NCBI RefSeq assembly: GCF_007991615.1
Contig: NZ_BJYR01000022.1
Coordinates: 1-64,000, forward strand
Reading direction: 5' to 3'
Source of the DNA: Novosphingobium sediminis
Lineage (GTDB): Bacteria > Pseudomonadota > Alphaproteobacteria > Sphingomonadales > Sphingomonadaceae
DNA length: 64,000 nt
This document shows positions 54,709 to 63,660 of this stretch, one piece after another. Under the pieces are notes generated by a model. That model did no database searches. It saw only the letters and a list, made by a program, of their open reading frames with translations, and was not told where the DNA came from. How positions within the stretch are numbered: position 1 is the first letter of the stretch; each line of letters begins with the position of its first letter. A program made the position numbers and the translations under genes.

Positions 54709-55512
54709 ATGGCCTCCCAAACGCTCTCTGTCGCCACCTGGAACATCAATTCGGTGCGGCTGCGCATCGAACAAGTGGCGCGCTTCCTCACCGAGCAACA
54801 GCCCGATGTGCTCTGCCTGCAGGAGATCAAGACGGCGGAAGCGCTGTTCCCGCACGAGGTGTTCGAGCAGCTGGGCTATACCCACCGCGCGGTGCACGGG
54901 CAGAAGGGCTACCACGGCGTTGCCACGATCAGCCGCGTGCCGATCCGCGAGATGAACCGGCACGACTGGCAGGCTAATGGCGAGGCGCGGCATGTCGGCG
55001 TGGAAGTGATGACGCCGGAAGGCGGGCTGATCCTCGAGAACGTCTATATCCCGGCGGGCGGCGACATTCCCGATCCGGAGGCGAACCCGAAGTTCGGCCA
55101 GAAGCTGGCGTTCCTTGATCGCATGACGCAGTGGGCCGGAACAGTCGAGCGGCCTACGCTGATCGTGGGCGACTTCAACATCGCGCCGCTGGACTGCGAC
55201 GTCTACGACCACAAGGCGCTGATCAAGGTCGTCAGCCACACCCCGCAGGAAGTGGCCGCGCTCGGCGCATTCGGCGCGGCGCATGGCTGGGTCGATCTAG
55301 GCCGCAAGCATATTCCGGCGCCCGAGCGGAACTATTCGTGGTGGTCCTACCGCTCGTACTGGCGCGACAAGGACCAGGGCCGCCGGCTCGACCACATGTG
55401 GGCCTCGCCCGCGCTGGCGGACAAATCCTCTGCGCACCGCATCGTCGAGGAAACCCGCAAGTGGGACCAGCCTTCGGACCACGTGCCGCTGGTCACGGAG
55501 TTCGCGCTTTGA
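54709..55512 (+). CDS. xthA: Exodeoxyribonuclease III
   Basis: A 267-residue AP endonuclease/3'-exonuclease used in base-excision repair. Catalytic motifs: WNINSVR (7-17 region), LQEIKT, the GDFNIAP loop with the catalytic Asp/Asn, and the final SDHVPLVTEF with Asp and His. Its stop overlaps a TTG start of ribA by TTGA. Confidence 0.96.
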   Translation: MASQTLSVATWNINSVRLRIEQVARFLTEQQPDVLCLQEIKTAEALFPHEVFEQLGYTHRAVHGQKGYHGVATISRVPIREMNRHDWQANGEARHVGVEVMTPEGGLILENVYIPAGGDIPDPEANPKFGQKLAFLDRMTQWAGTVERPTLIVGDFNIAPLDCDVYDHKALIKVVSHTPQEVAALGAFGAAHGWVDLGRKHIPAPERNYSWWSYRSYWRDKDQGRRLDHMWASPALADKSSAHRIVEETRKWDQPSDHVPLVTEFAL

Positions 55513-56576
55513 GCGGAAGCCCGCGAGCGGCGGCGCTGGCGCTCGATGCGCTGCGCCATGGCTGGGCGATTCGGGTCGAAGCACCGGACGGCGCGCTTGA
55601 TCTGCTGCCGGCGGAGACGGCCTTCGTGCAGCCGGGGCTTTATGCCGCGCGCCTGCTGATCTCCCACGCGCGCGCTGCAACGCTCAAGCTGGCCAACCAG
55701 CGCGATGCCGCCGAACCGCACATGCCGGTGATGATCCACGGCGCCGAGCCCTTCTCGCTCCACGCCGCGCGCACATTGGCCGATCCGGCGCTCGATCTGG
55801 CCGAACCGATGCGCGGGCCATTCCGCGCCGATCCCTGCCCGGCACAAGCCGCCGCTGTCGCTGCAATGGAGCTGGCGCGGCTTGCCGGCATCCTGCCCGC
55901 GTTCATGGTGGCGACTGGGGTGGAAGCGGCGGCGACGGTCTCGGTGGATGACCTTGCCGCGTTCAAGGACCCGTTGGAACTGACGGTTCAGGCACGGGCG
56001 CGGCTGCCGGTCGATGCCTGCGAGCATGCCGAGATCATTGCCTTCCGCGCGCGCGACGATCTGCGCGAGCATGTCGCGCTGGTGATCGGGACGCAGAGCG
56101 GAGACCATGTGCCGCTGGTGCGGCTGCACAGCGAATGCCTGACGGGCGACGTGCTCGGCAGCCTCAAGTGCGATTGCGGACCGCAATTGGATGCGGCGCT
56201 AGCGCGGATGGCCGAGGAAGCCAACGCGGGCGGCTGGGGCCTGCTGCTCTATCTGCGGCAGGAAGGGCGCGGGATCGGCCTCATCAACAAGCTGCGCGCC
56301 TATGAATTGCAGGATCAGGGCTTCGATACGGTCGATGCCAACGAACGGCTCGGCCTGCCGAGCGAGGCGCGCGATTTTCCGGTGGCGGCGCGGATGCTCG
56401 ATCTGCTCGGCGTGGGGGCGGTGCGGCTGCTCACCAACAATCCGGCCAAGGTTGCGGCGCTTGAGGCTGTCGGCGTGACAGTGACCGAGCGCGTGGCGCA
56501 CCAGTTGCCTGCCAACCCGCACAACGCGCGCTACCTTGATACCAAGCGCGACCGGACGGGGCACTTGCTCCGCTAA
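55509..56576 (+). CDS. ribA: GTP cyclohydrolase II with N-terminal extension
   Basis: A ~355-residue riboflavin-synthesis enzyme. The zinc site is CLTGDVLGSLKCDC, followed by YLRQEGRGIGLINKLRAYELQD, and the C-terminal half is a complete GTP cyclohydrolase II. About 150 residues precede it and resemble the end of RibB (ARLAGILPAFMVATG, VDDLAAFKDPLEL) but lack its catalytic acidic cluster. No ATG lies near the start; TTG at 55509 overlaps the xthA stop and is the best choice. Confidence 0.88.
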   Translation: MSGSPRAAALALDALRHGWAIRVEAPDGALDLLPAETAFVQPGLYAARLLISHARAATLKLANQRDAAEPHMPVMIHGAEPFSLHAARTLADPALDLAEPMRGPFRADPCPAQAAAVAAMELARLAGILPAFMVATGVEAAATVSVDDLAAFKDPLELTVQARARLPVDACEHAEIIAFRARDDLREHVALVIGTQSGDHVPLVRLHSECLTGDVLGSLKCDCGPQLDAALARMAEEANAGGWGLLLYLRQEGRGIGLINKLRAYELQDQGFDTVDANERLGLPSEARDFPVAARMLDLLGVGAVRLLTNNPAKVAALEAVGVTVTERVAHQLPANPHNARYLDTKRDRTGHLLR

Positions 56577-56584
56577 AGGTCGCG

Positions 56585-57052
56585 CTAGAGCTCGCCACGC
56601 TCAAGTTCGAGCAATTCGGGCGGCAGGCGCAGGGTCTTTGCCGCCAGCCGCGTTTCGAGCAGCAGCAGCACCAGCGCAACCATCAGCAGCGCGATGGCGA
56701 GCACGAAGGTCGCCGCGGTGACAATGCCCAGATCGGCCCCGCCCAGTTCGCCGAGGAACAGCGCCGCAACCGTGCTGCCGATGGCCAGCCCGCTGAGCAC
56801 GAGCAGAAGCAAGGCGCGGCCGATATGGGCAATGCGGCGGTCGATGATGCGCATTTCCGCCACCACCCCGTCGTGTTCGCTGCCCTTGGTGCCGGCATGG
56901 AGCGTTTGCAGATGGCGCGAACGATCGACCATCCGCGCGAGACGGTTGGTCAGGATGTTCATGATGTTGCCGATGGCGACCAGCACGAAGACCGGCGCCA
57001 GCGCAAGCTGGATAGTCTGTGCCAGCATGACCGGGTGTTCGGGATGCATCAT
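56585..57052 (-). CDS. DUF2721-family membrane protein
   Basis: A 155-residue protein with three hydrophobic segments (about 14-32, 78-98, 107-130) and family-typical NIMNILTNRLARMVDRSRHL. Function unknown. It is the last gene of the manC-manA operon (ATGA overlap with manA). Confidence 0.85.
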   Translation of the reverse strand: MMHPEHPVMLAQTIQLALAPVFVLVAIGNIMNILTNRLARMVDRSRHLQTLHAGTKGSEHDGVVAEMRIIDRRIAHIGRALLLLVLSGLAIGSTVAALFLGELGGADLGIVTAATFVLAIALLMVALVLLLLETRLAAKTLRLPPELLELERGEL

Positions 57053-57855
57053 CCTGCAGGGCGGACGAGGATGGCCTGGCTTTCGCTGCTGAAGGTCACG
57101 GCGGCAGCCGATGGAGCAGCGGCGCAGTCGCCCGGGCGCAGCACATGCCCATCAAGTTCAAGTTCTCCGCGACGCGGCAGGATCAGCGTAGGGCCGGCAT
57201 ATTCGGCGAGCATGGCCGCATCGGGCACGCCTTCGAGGCGGTGGGCGGTGAAATAGCGCCCGCGTGCCAGCTCCACCGTTCCAGTCGGCTCCAGATGACG
57301 GTGGAGTGCGGCGGGATAGGGCGCCCCATTCGCCACCGCGACGCCCTTGTCGAGATGCAGCGTGCGCGGGCGGCCATAGTCGTAGAGGCGGTAGGTGATG
57401 TCGGAGTTCTGCTGGATCTCGATCAGGCTCACCCCGGCGCCGATCGCGTGGACGGTGCCCGCCGGAATGTAGAAGAAATCGCCGGTCTTGACCGGATGCC
57501 ACACGAGCAGATCCTCGATGCTGCCATCGAGCGCGGCGGCGCGCATCGCCTCGGGGCCGATTTCCTCGCGAAAACCGATGCCGAGCGTCGCGCCGGGCTG
57601 CGCATCGATCACCAGCCAGCACTCTTCCTTGCCGGTATCGTATTCGCCGAGCGCCTTGGCCTGCTCATCATCGGGGTGGACCTGAATCGAGAGCCTATCG
57701 CTGGTGAAGATATATTTGACGAGCAGCGAATAGACCGCGTCGACGGGTTCGAACCAGATTTCGCCGATGCGCTTGCCATAGGGCGCCATGAAGGGGGCGG
57801 GCAGCTGGCTGCGCCCCCACGGCTTCTCTACCGTCCGCTCGGCCAGCACGGTCAC
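57049..57855 (-). CDS. manA: Class I mannose-6-phosphate isomerase
   Basis: A 268-residue cupin-fold isomerase linking fructose-6-phosphate and mannose-6-phosphate. Metal-site regions are SIQVHPDDEQAKAL and the IPAGTVHAIGAGVSLIEIQQNSD segment. The short length is typical of bacterial type I enzymes without the extra domain. It overlaps manC by ATGA, so the pair supplies GDP-mannose. Confidence 0.93.
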   Translation of the reverse strand: MTVLAERTVEKPWGRSQLPAPFMAPYGKRIGEIWFEPVDAVYSLLVKYIFTSDRLSIQVHPDDEQAKALGEYDTGKEECWLVIDAQPGATLGIGFREEIGPEAMRAAALDGSIEDLLVWHPVKTGDFFYIPAGTVHAIGAGVSLIEIQQNSDITYRLYDYGRPRTLHLDKGVAVANGAPYPAALHRHLEPTGTVELARGRYFTAHRLEGVPDAAMLAEYAGPTLILPRRGELELDGHVLRPGDCAAAPSAAAVTFSSESQAILVRPAG

Positions 57856-58892
57856 TGGTTTACCGCGCCGGTCAACTTGCCGACCTTCTGGGCGCCATCC
57901 GCCGTGCAGACGAGCACTTCGCCCTTGTCGACCACGACGATCAGATTTTGCACGCCGATCACCGACACGCGCGGACCATCGCTATCGACGAGGACATTGG
58001 TGCAATCGACGAGTTCTGCCGGGCCGCGCACGCTGTTGCCATCCGTGTCGTGCTCCAGCGCGTCGCGCAAGGCCTGCCAGTTGCCGATATCGGACCACGC
58101 CATCGCGGCGGGCACCATCGCGGCGCGGGCAGTGTTTTCCATCACCGCATAATCCACCGATTCCCCGGCGATCAGGGCAAAGGCGGCAGCATTGGGATGG
58201 AACCGCGTGCCCTCTTCCCGCCCGCCCGCAACAGCGGCGCGCACGGCTTCGGCCAGCGCTGGGCGATGCTCAGCGAGCTCGGCCAGAAACGTACCGGCCC
58301 GGAACGCGAAGATGCCGCCGTTCCAGGCATAGCCGCCATCGGCCAGGAAGCTCATGGCTCGCTGGAGATCCGGCTTTTCGACGAACTGCGCGACGGCAAA
58401 CCCGCTCGATCCGGGGATCGCTTCGCCGCGGCGCAAATAGCCGAACCCGGTTTCGGGCGCGGTGGCGGCGATGCCGAACGAGACCAACCAGCCTTGGCGC
58501 GCCAGCGCCGCCGCCTCATGCGCGGCGGCCTGGAACGCGGCGACATCGCCGATGTGGTGGTCGCTCGGGCAGACGAGCATCACCGCGTCTTCGGGCAGGC
58601 GCAGGGCGGCAAGGGCAATGGCCGCCGCGGTGTTCTTGCCCTCAGGCTCCACGATGACGCGGCTGTGCGCGGGATCGGGCAGCTGCGCCTCGACATGGTC
58701 CAGATGGGCCGCGCCGGTGACGACGATGGGCGCGCCGAACCCGGCCTGTGCAGGGCACCGCAGCACCGTCGCCTGAAACAGCGTGGTATCGCCGACGAGC
58801 GGCAGAAACGGTTTGGGGCATGCCTTGCGCGAGCGCGGCCAGAGGCGGGTGCCGCTGCCGCCGCACAGAACAACGGGAATGATAGCGTCCAT
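57852..58892 (-). CDS. manC: Mannose-1-phosphate guanylyltransferase
   Basis: A 346-residue nucleotidyltransferase with VVLCGGSGTRLWPRSRKACPKPFLPLVGD and later VEKPD. It makes GDP-mannose for surface polysaccharides, such as those of the XrtA locus. It lacks the fused isomerase domain of bifunctional enzymes; that function is the next gene. Confidence 0.93.
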   Translation of the reverse strand: MDAIIPVVLCGGSGTRLWPRSRKACPKPFLPLVGDTTLFQATVLRCPAQAGFGAPIVVTGAAHLDHVEAQLPDPAHSRVIVEPEGKNTAAAIALAALRLPEDAVMLVCPSDHHIGDVAAFQAAAHEAAALARQGWLVSFGIAATAPETGFGYLRRGEAIPGSSGFAVAQFVEKPDLQRAMSFLADGGYAWNGGIFAFRAGTFLAELAEHRPALAEAVRAAVAGGREEGTRFHPNAAAFALIAGESVDYAVMENTARAAMVPAAMAWSDIGNWQALRDALEHDTDGNSVRGPAELVDCTNVLVDSDGPRVSVIGVQNLIVVVDKGEVLVCTADGAQKVGKLTGAVNQ

Positions 58893-58992
58893 CGGGTTCC
58901 TGTTTCGCGGCTCAACCCCAGGGTCAATCGCTGGCGCGCGGGCTTATGGCCATAAACTATGCGCAAGTCACTGCCATCCTGTTAAGTATCCG

Positions 58993-59739
58993 TCATGGGG
59001 CGAACCAGCGCTGTTGCCACCCGAATTCGGATGTAATCGGATTACCGGCACGGTCCGTCGCAGGGCGGAAGCGGAAGCGATCGGTGGCAAGACGGCAGGT
59101 GATGGCATCGGCTTCGGGGTCCGGACTGGCTTGGTGGATCCGGCAGCCATGGACACGGCCATCGGTGCCGACCGTGAGTACGACGATAACGCTCTTGCCC
59201 AGCCGAAGGTTGCGAGTGCGCGCGGAATAGTCGCGCGTGGCGGTGATATCGCCGGCAATCTTGACCGCGCGGCTGGCTCCGGACCCCGCGCCATCGCCAT
59301 TGCCCCCACTGCCGGTGCCTGTGCCGTTCGCGCCGCCGCCGGTTCCGGCACCCGCGCTGGTTGCACCCGATCTGGTGGCATCCCCGGTCGAAGCGGCCGG
59401 GGCGGCGGTCATTGCCTTGTTCGGGATGCGGGCCGGCGGTGCGGCAATCGGCTTGGGCTTGGCGCGCCTCGCGGCGGCGCCTTCATCTCCGGCAGGTTCG
59501 GGTGTCGGCACGGGATTCGCGGGCGGCGGCGGCGGGGGTGGCGGATCGAGCGGTACGGAATAGGCCGCTGTTGCCGCATTCTGGATTATCGTGATCGCGC
59601 CGCTGGCAAGACCGGTGAAAATCGCGAAACCAAGGCCGACGTGGAGCACGGCAACGACAAGCAGCAGCCAGAGGCGCGTCCTGCGGCTCAGCGCGGGGCG
59701 ATCGCTGAAGCGGGTGCTCGCCGGACCGGTTTTCATCAC
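58993..59739 (-). CDS. TonB-family energy-transducing protein
   Basis: A 248-residue protein with one N-terminal membrane helix (LWLLLVVAVLHVGLGFAIF), a Pro-rich region (DPPPPPPPP) and a Gly/Ala/Thr-rich linker. The C-terminal TonB domain has the DYSARTRNLRLGKSVIVVLTVGTDGRVHGCRI pattern. It energises TonB-dependent receptors. No exbB/exbD lies in the window. An ATG at 59736 is also possible. Confidence 0.88.
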   Translation of the reverse strand: MMKTGPASTRFSDRPALSRRTRLWLLLVVAVLHVGLGFAIFTGLASGAITIIQNAATAAYSVPLDPPPPPPPPANPVPTPEPAGDEGAAARRAKPKPIAAPPARIPNKAMTAAPAASTGDATRSGATSAGAGTGGGANGTGTGSGGNGDGAGSGASRAVKIAGDITATRDYSARTRNLRLGKSVIVVLTVGTDGRVHGCRIHQASPDPEADAITCRLATDRFRFRPATDRAGNPITSEFGWQQRWFAP

Positions 59740-59790
59740 CGCCTACCTTAGGGGAAGCGGAGCCGCTTCGGAATCCCCTCGGCGATGAAC

Positions 59791-60576
59791 TCAATCGGCG
59801 AGAAAGCTGTCTTCCCGCGCCAGCGAAACGAGCCGCAAACCGTGCGCTGCCGCCTGCTGCGCCGCCAATGTGGAAGCGGCGGAAATCGTGACGAGGAGCG
59901 GGCAGCCGGCGATCACCGCCTTTTGCACCAGTTCGAAGCTGCACCGCGCGGTCAGCACGATGAAGCCCTCCCCCGCCGCGAGTCCAGCCTGGGCCATCGC
60001 GCCGAGCAGCTTGTCGAATGCGTTGTGGCGGCCGACATCTTCGCGCACCAGCCGCACCGTGCCATCGGGATCGCAAAACGCAGCGGCGTGCACGGCGCGG
60101 GTGGCGCGGCCAAGCGGCTGGAGATCGGGCAGCGCGGCAACGGCGCGGAAGATCGCGGCATCGTCGACATCGAGCCGCGCGGTGACAGGTGGCAACGGGC
60201 GCAGCACCTGCTCGAGGCTCTCGATCCCGCAGAGGCCGCAGCTGCCTTCGGAGAGGCGCAGGCGGGCGCGCTCCATCAGCGGGGCGGCATCATCGGCGGT
60301 GAGCTGGATCCGCAGCATCCAGCCGCCTGCGGGGACTTCGCTCGCCTCTGCAGAAATGAACTGCGCGGGCGAGGCAATCAGCTGTTCAGACAGGCAATAG
60401 CCCAGCGCGTAGTCGGCAAGGTCTGCAGGGGTGGCCATCATCACCGCATAGCCGAGACCGTTGATCTCGATGGCGACAGGCGCCTCGATCGCCAGCAGGC
60501 GTTCCCTTGGCGTGGGCGCACGGCCATCGGCGAAATGCTCGGCGAAGGTGTGCGAGACGGCTGCGTTAGTTGGCAT
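59791..60576 (-). CDS. fdhD: Formate dehydrogenase accessory sulfurtransferase
   Basis: A 261-residue protein that brings sulfur to the Mo cofactor of formate dehydrogenase. The key CxxC is C113-G-L-C116 in EGSCGLCGIESL, with the following LVREDVGRHNAFDKL. The start at 60576 overlaps the end of the fdsD gene by 11 bp. An ATG at 60618 would lie deeper inside fdsD. Confidence 0.95.
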   Translation of the reverse strand: MPTNAAVSHTFAEHFADGRAPTPRERLLAIEAPVAIEINGLGYAVMMATPADLADYALGYCLSEQLIASPAQFISAEASEVPAGGWMLRIQLTADDAAPLMERARLRLSEGSCGLCGIESLEQVLRPLPPVTARLDVDDAAIFRAVAALPDLQPLGRATRAVHAAAFCDPDGTVRLVREDVGRHNAFDKLLGAMAQAGLAAGEGFIVLTARCSFELVQKAVIAGCPLLVTISAASTLAAQQAAAHGLRLVSLAREDSFLAD

Positions 60577-60790
60577 GCGCGGCGAGCCGTTCCAGCGCCG
60601 CGCGGGCCACCGGATCAAGCGCCGCGCCTTCGGGGCCGTCCATCACGGCGAACACATCGGCCTTCATCCGCACCGACCAGAAGGCATGGATGTGATCGGC
60701 GATCATCGCCACGGGATCGGGCTCGTGCGTGACGTTCCGCGCGATCTGGTTGGCCATGTAGACCAGCTTCTCGGTGGTATGCGCGCTCAT
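60566..60790 (-). CDS. fdsD: NAD-dependent formate dehydrogenase delta subunit
   Basis: A 74-residue protein (KLVYMANQIARNVTHEPDPVAMIADHIHAFWSVRMKADVF) matching the small FdsD subunit. The start overlaps the fdsA stop (ATGA at 60787-60790) and the end overlaps fdhD. Confidence 0.92.
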   Translation of the reverse strand: MSAHTTEKLVYMANQIARNVTHEPDPVAMIADHIHAFWSVRMKADVFAVMDGPEGAALDPVARAALERLAAHAN

Positions 60791-63660
60791 TCCGCCGGCT
60801 CCATCGCCCCTTCGTGGCCCTTGATGCGGCGCGAGCGAGAGGCCTGCGCCTCGTATTCCTCCTGCCAGTCGGTCGGGCCGTTCGAAGGGGTGATCTGCAC
60901 CGCGGTCACCTTGTATTCGGGGCAATTGGTGGCCCAGTCCGAATAGTCGGTGGTGACGACGTTGGCCTGCGTCGCGGGGTGGTGGAACGTGGTGTAGACA
61001 ACGCCCGGGGCGACGCGGTCGGTGACCGTGGCGCGCAGGGTCGTTTCGCCAGAGCGGCTGGCAAGGCGCACCCAATCGCCCGACTTGATGCCCCGGTTCT
61101 CGGCGTCGGTCGGGTGGATTTCGAGGAGGTCTTCCTCGTGCCACACGACATTGGCGGTGCGGCGGGTCTGCGCGCCGACGTTGTACTGGCTGAGGATGCG
61201 GCCTGTGGTGAGCAGTAGTGGGAAGCGCGGGCCGGTGCGTTCGTCAGTCGGCACATAGTCCGTCACCACGAACTTGCCCTTGCCGCGCACGAAGCCATCG
61301 ATGTGCATGATCGGGCTGCCATCGGGCGCGGCGTCATTCACCGGCCACTGCAGCGAGCCTTCGGCATCGAGCCGCGCGAAGCTGACGCCGGCGAAGGTCG
61401 GCGTGAGGCGGGCGATCTCGTCCATGATCTCGCGCGGGTGGGTGTAGGCCCAATCGAGGCCCATCGCCTGCGCGAGGAGCTGGGTGATCTGCCAGTCCTC
61501 GTAGCCATTCTTGGGCTCCATCACCTTGCGCACCGGCTGGATGCGGCGTTCGGCATTGGTGAAGGTGCCGTTCTTCTCGAGGAACGTGGAGCCCGGCAGG
61601 AACACGTGCGCGTAGTTGGCGGTCTCGTTGAGGAACAGATCCTGCACGATCACGCATTCCATCGCGGCGAGGCCTGCCGCCACGTGCTTGGTATCAGGGT
61701 CGGACTGGAGGATGTCCTCGCCCTGGATGTAGATCGCCTTGAACAGGCCGTCGGTTGCGGCATCGAGCATGTTGGGGATGCGCAGGCCCGGTTCGGGATC
61801 GATCGGCACGCCCCATTCCGCCTCGAACAGCGCGCGCGCGCCTGCGTCCGAAACGTGGCGGTAGCCCGAGAGCTCGTGAGGGAAGCTGCCCATGTCGCAG
61901 GCGCCCTGCACGTTGTTCTGACCGCGCAGCGGGTTCACGCCGACGCCGCGGCGGCCAATGTTGCCCGTCGCCATGGCGAGGTTGGCGATGGCCATGACGG
62001 TGGACGAGCCCTGGCTGTGCTCGGTGACGCCGAGGCCGTAGTAGATCGCACCGTTGCCGCCGGTGGCGAACAGGCGCGCCGCGCCGCGCAGGTCTGCTGC
62101 CGGAACACCGGTGACGGGTTCGAGGAATTCCGGGCTGTTGCGCTCAAGGCTGACGAAATCCGCCCAGTGGCGGTACTCTTCCCAGTCGCAGCGTTCGCGC
62201 ACGAAGGCCTCATCGGCGAGGCCTTCGGTAACGATCACGTGGGCGAGCGCGGTCAGCACCGCGACGTTGGTGCCCGGGCGCAGCGGCAGGTGGAAATCGG
62301 CGCTGATATGCGGGCTGCGGACGAGATCAGTGCGGCGCGGATCGATCACGATCAGCTTCGCACCCTGCCGGAGGCGGCGCTTCATCCGGCTGGCGAAAAC
62401 AGGGTGGCCGTCGGTGGGGTTCGCGCCGATCACGAGGATGACGTCGCTGTCCTCGACCGAATCGAAATCCTGCGTGCCCGCCGAAGTGCCGAACGTGGTC
62501 TTGAGGCCGTAGCCCGTTGGCGAGTGGCAGACACGCGCGCAAGTATCGACGTTGTTGGTGCCGAAGCCGGCGCGGACGAGCTTCTGGACGAGGAAGGTTT
62601 CCTCGTTGGTGCAGCGGCTGGAGGTGATGCCGCCCAGCGCGTTGCGGCCGTACTTGGCGGAAATGCGCTTAAGCTCACTTGCGGTGTGGGCGATGGCTTC
62701 GTCCCAGGTGACCTCGCGCCACGGCTCGTCGATCGACGAGCGGATCATCGGCGAAAGAATGCGTTCCTGATGCTGGGCATAGCCCCACGCGAAGCGGCCC
62801 TTGACGCAGGAGTGGCCGCGATTGGCCTTGCCGTCCTTCCACGGCACCATCCGCACCACTTCCTCGCCGCGCGTTTCGGCGCGGAAGGTGCAGCCGACGC
62901 CGCAATAGGCGCAGGTGGTGACCACGGCGCGCTCGGGCTTGCCGATTTCCTTGACCGCCTTTTCCTGCAGTGTCGCGGTGGGGCAGGCCTGCACGCAGGC
63001 GCCGCAGGAGACGCATTCGGAGGAGAGGAAGCTGTCGGACGCCAGCCCCGCGCTCACCTTGCTGCCGAAGCCGCGGCTTTCGATGGTGAGCGCGAGGGTG
63101 CCCTGAACTTCATCGCAGGCGCGCACGCAGCGCGAGCAGACGATGCACTTCGACGGATCGAAGTCGAAGTAGGGGTTCGAGATGTCCATCGTCTGGGCGA
63201 GGTGGTTCTCCCCCTCATAGCCATAGCGCACATCGCGCAGGCCCACGGCGGCGGCCTGATCCTGCAGTTCGCAATCGTTGTTGGCGCTGCAGGTGAGGCA
63301 ATCGAGCGGGTGGTCGGAAATGTAGAGCTCCATCACACCGCGCCGCAGCTTTTCGAGCTTCTTGGTCTGGGTGTGGACCTTCATGCCATCCGCCACGAGC
63401 GTGGTGCAGCTGGCCGGAGTGCCGCGCATCCCGTCGATCTCCACGAGGCAGAGGCGGCAGGAGCCGAACTGCTTGACGCTGTCGGTCGCGCAGAGCTTGG
63501 GGATCGAGCCGCCCGAGAGCGCGGCGGCGCGCATCACGGTGGTGCCGGGCGCGACGGAGACTTCGCGGCCATCGATATTGAGCGTGACGGTCGCCGCGCC
63601 GCGGACTTCAGGCGTGCCGAAATCGGGCTGCGGGCGATAGGTTTCGCGTTCAACGTCCAT
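60787..63660 (-). CDS. fdsA: NAD-dependent formate dehydrogenase alpha (catalytic) subunit
   Basis: A 957-residue molybdenum (bis-MGD) enzyme that oxidises formate to CO2. N-terminal [2Fe-2S] cysteines (SCRLCLVEIDG), the HxxxC region and [4Fe-4S] clusters (KCIVCSRCVRACDEVQ; CVSCGACVQACPT; CAYCGVGC) are visible. The Mo ligand is a cysteine in ARVCHSPTGYG (about residue 378), not selenocysteine, so the enzyme is likely oxygen-tolerant. FdsB and FdsG partners are not in the window and should lie beyond 64000, past mobA. Confidence 0.96.
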   Translation of the reverse strand: MDVERETYRPQPDFGTPEVRGAATVTLNIDGREVSVAPGTTVMRAAALSGGSIPKLCATDSVKQFGSCRLCLVEIDGMRGTPASCTTLVADGMKVHTQTKKLEKLRRGVMELYISDHPLDCLTCSANNDCELQDQAAAVGLRDVRYGYEGENHLAQTMDISNPYFDFDPSKCIVCSRCVRACDEVQGTLALTIESRGFGSKVSAGLASDSFLSSECVSCGACVQACPTATLQEKAVKEIGKPERAVVTTCAYCGVGCTFRAETRGEEVVRMVPWKDGKANRGHSCVKGRFAWGYAQHQERILSPMIRSSIDEPWREVTWDEAIAHTASELKRISAKYGRNALGGITSSRCTNEETFLVQKLVRAGFGTNNVDTCARVCHSPTGYGLKTTFGTSAGTQDFDSVEDSDVILVIGANPTDGHPVFASRMKRRLRQGAKLIVIDPRRTDLVRSPHISADFHLPLRPGTNVAVLTALAHVIVTEGLADEAFVRERCDWEEYRHWADFVSLERNSPEFLEPVTGVPAADLRGAARLFATGGNGAIYYGLGVTEHSQGSSTVMAIANLAMATGNIGRRGVGVNPLRGQNNVQGACDMGSFPHELSGYRHVSDAGARALFEAEWGVPIDPEPGLRIPNMLDAATDGLFKAIYIQGEDILQSDPDTKHVAAGLAAMECVIVQDLFLNETANYAHVFLPGSTFLEKNGTFTNAERRIQPVRKVMEPKNGYEDWQITQLLAQAMGLDWAYTHPREIMDEIARLTPTFAGVSFARLDAEGSLQWPVNDAAPDGSPIMHIDGFVRGKGKFVVTDYVPTDERTGPRFPLLLTTGRILSQYNVGAQTRRTANVVWHEEDLLEIHPTDAENRGIKSGDWVRLASRSGETTLRATVTDRVAPGVVYTTFHHPATQANVVTTDYSDWATNCPEYKVTAVQITPSNGPTDWQEEYEAQASRSRRIKGHEGAMEPAE

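Noticed and set aside
62500..62560. Possible selenocysteine codon in the formate dehydrogenase
   Set aside because: The active-site position is an ordinary cysteine codon, and no in-frame TGA is present.
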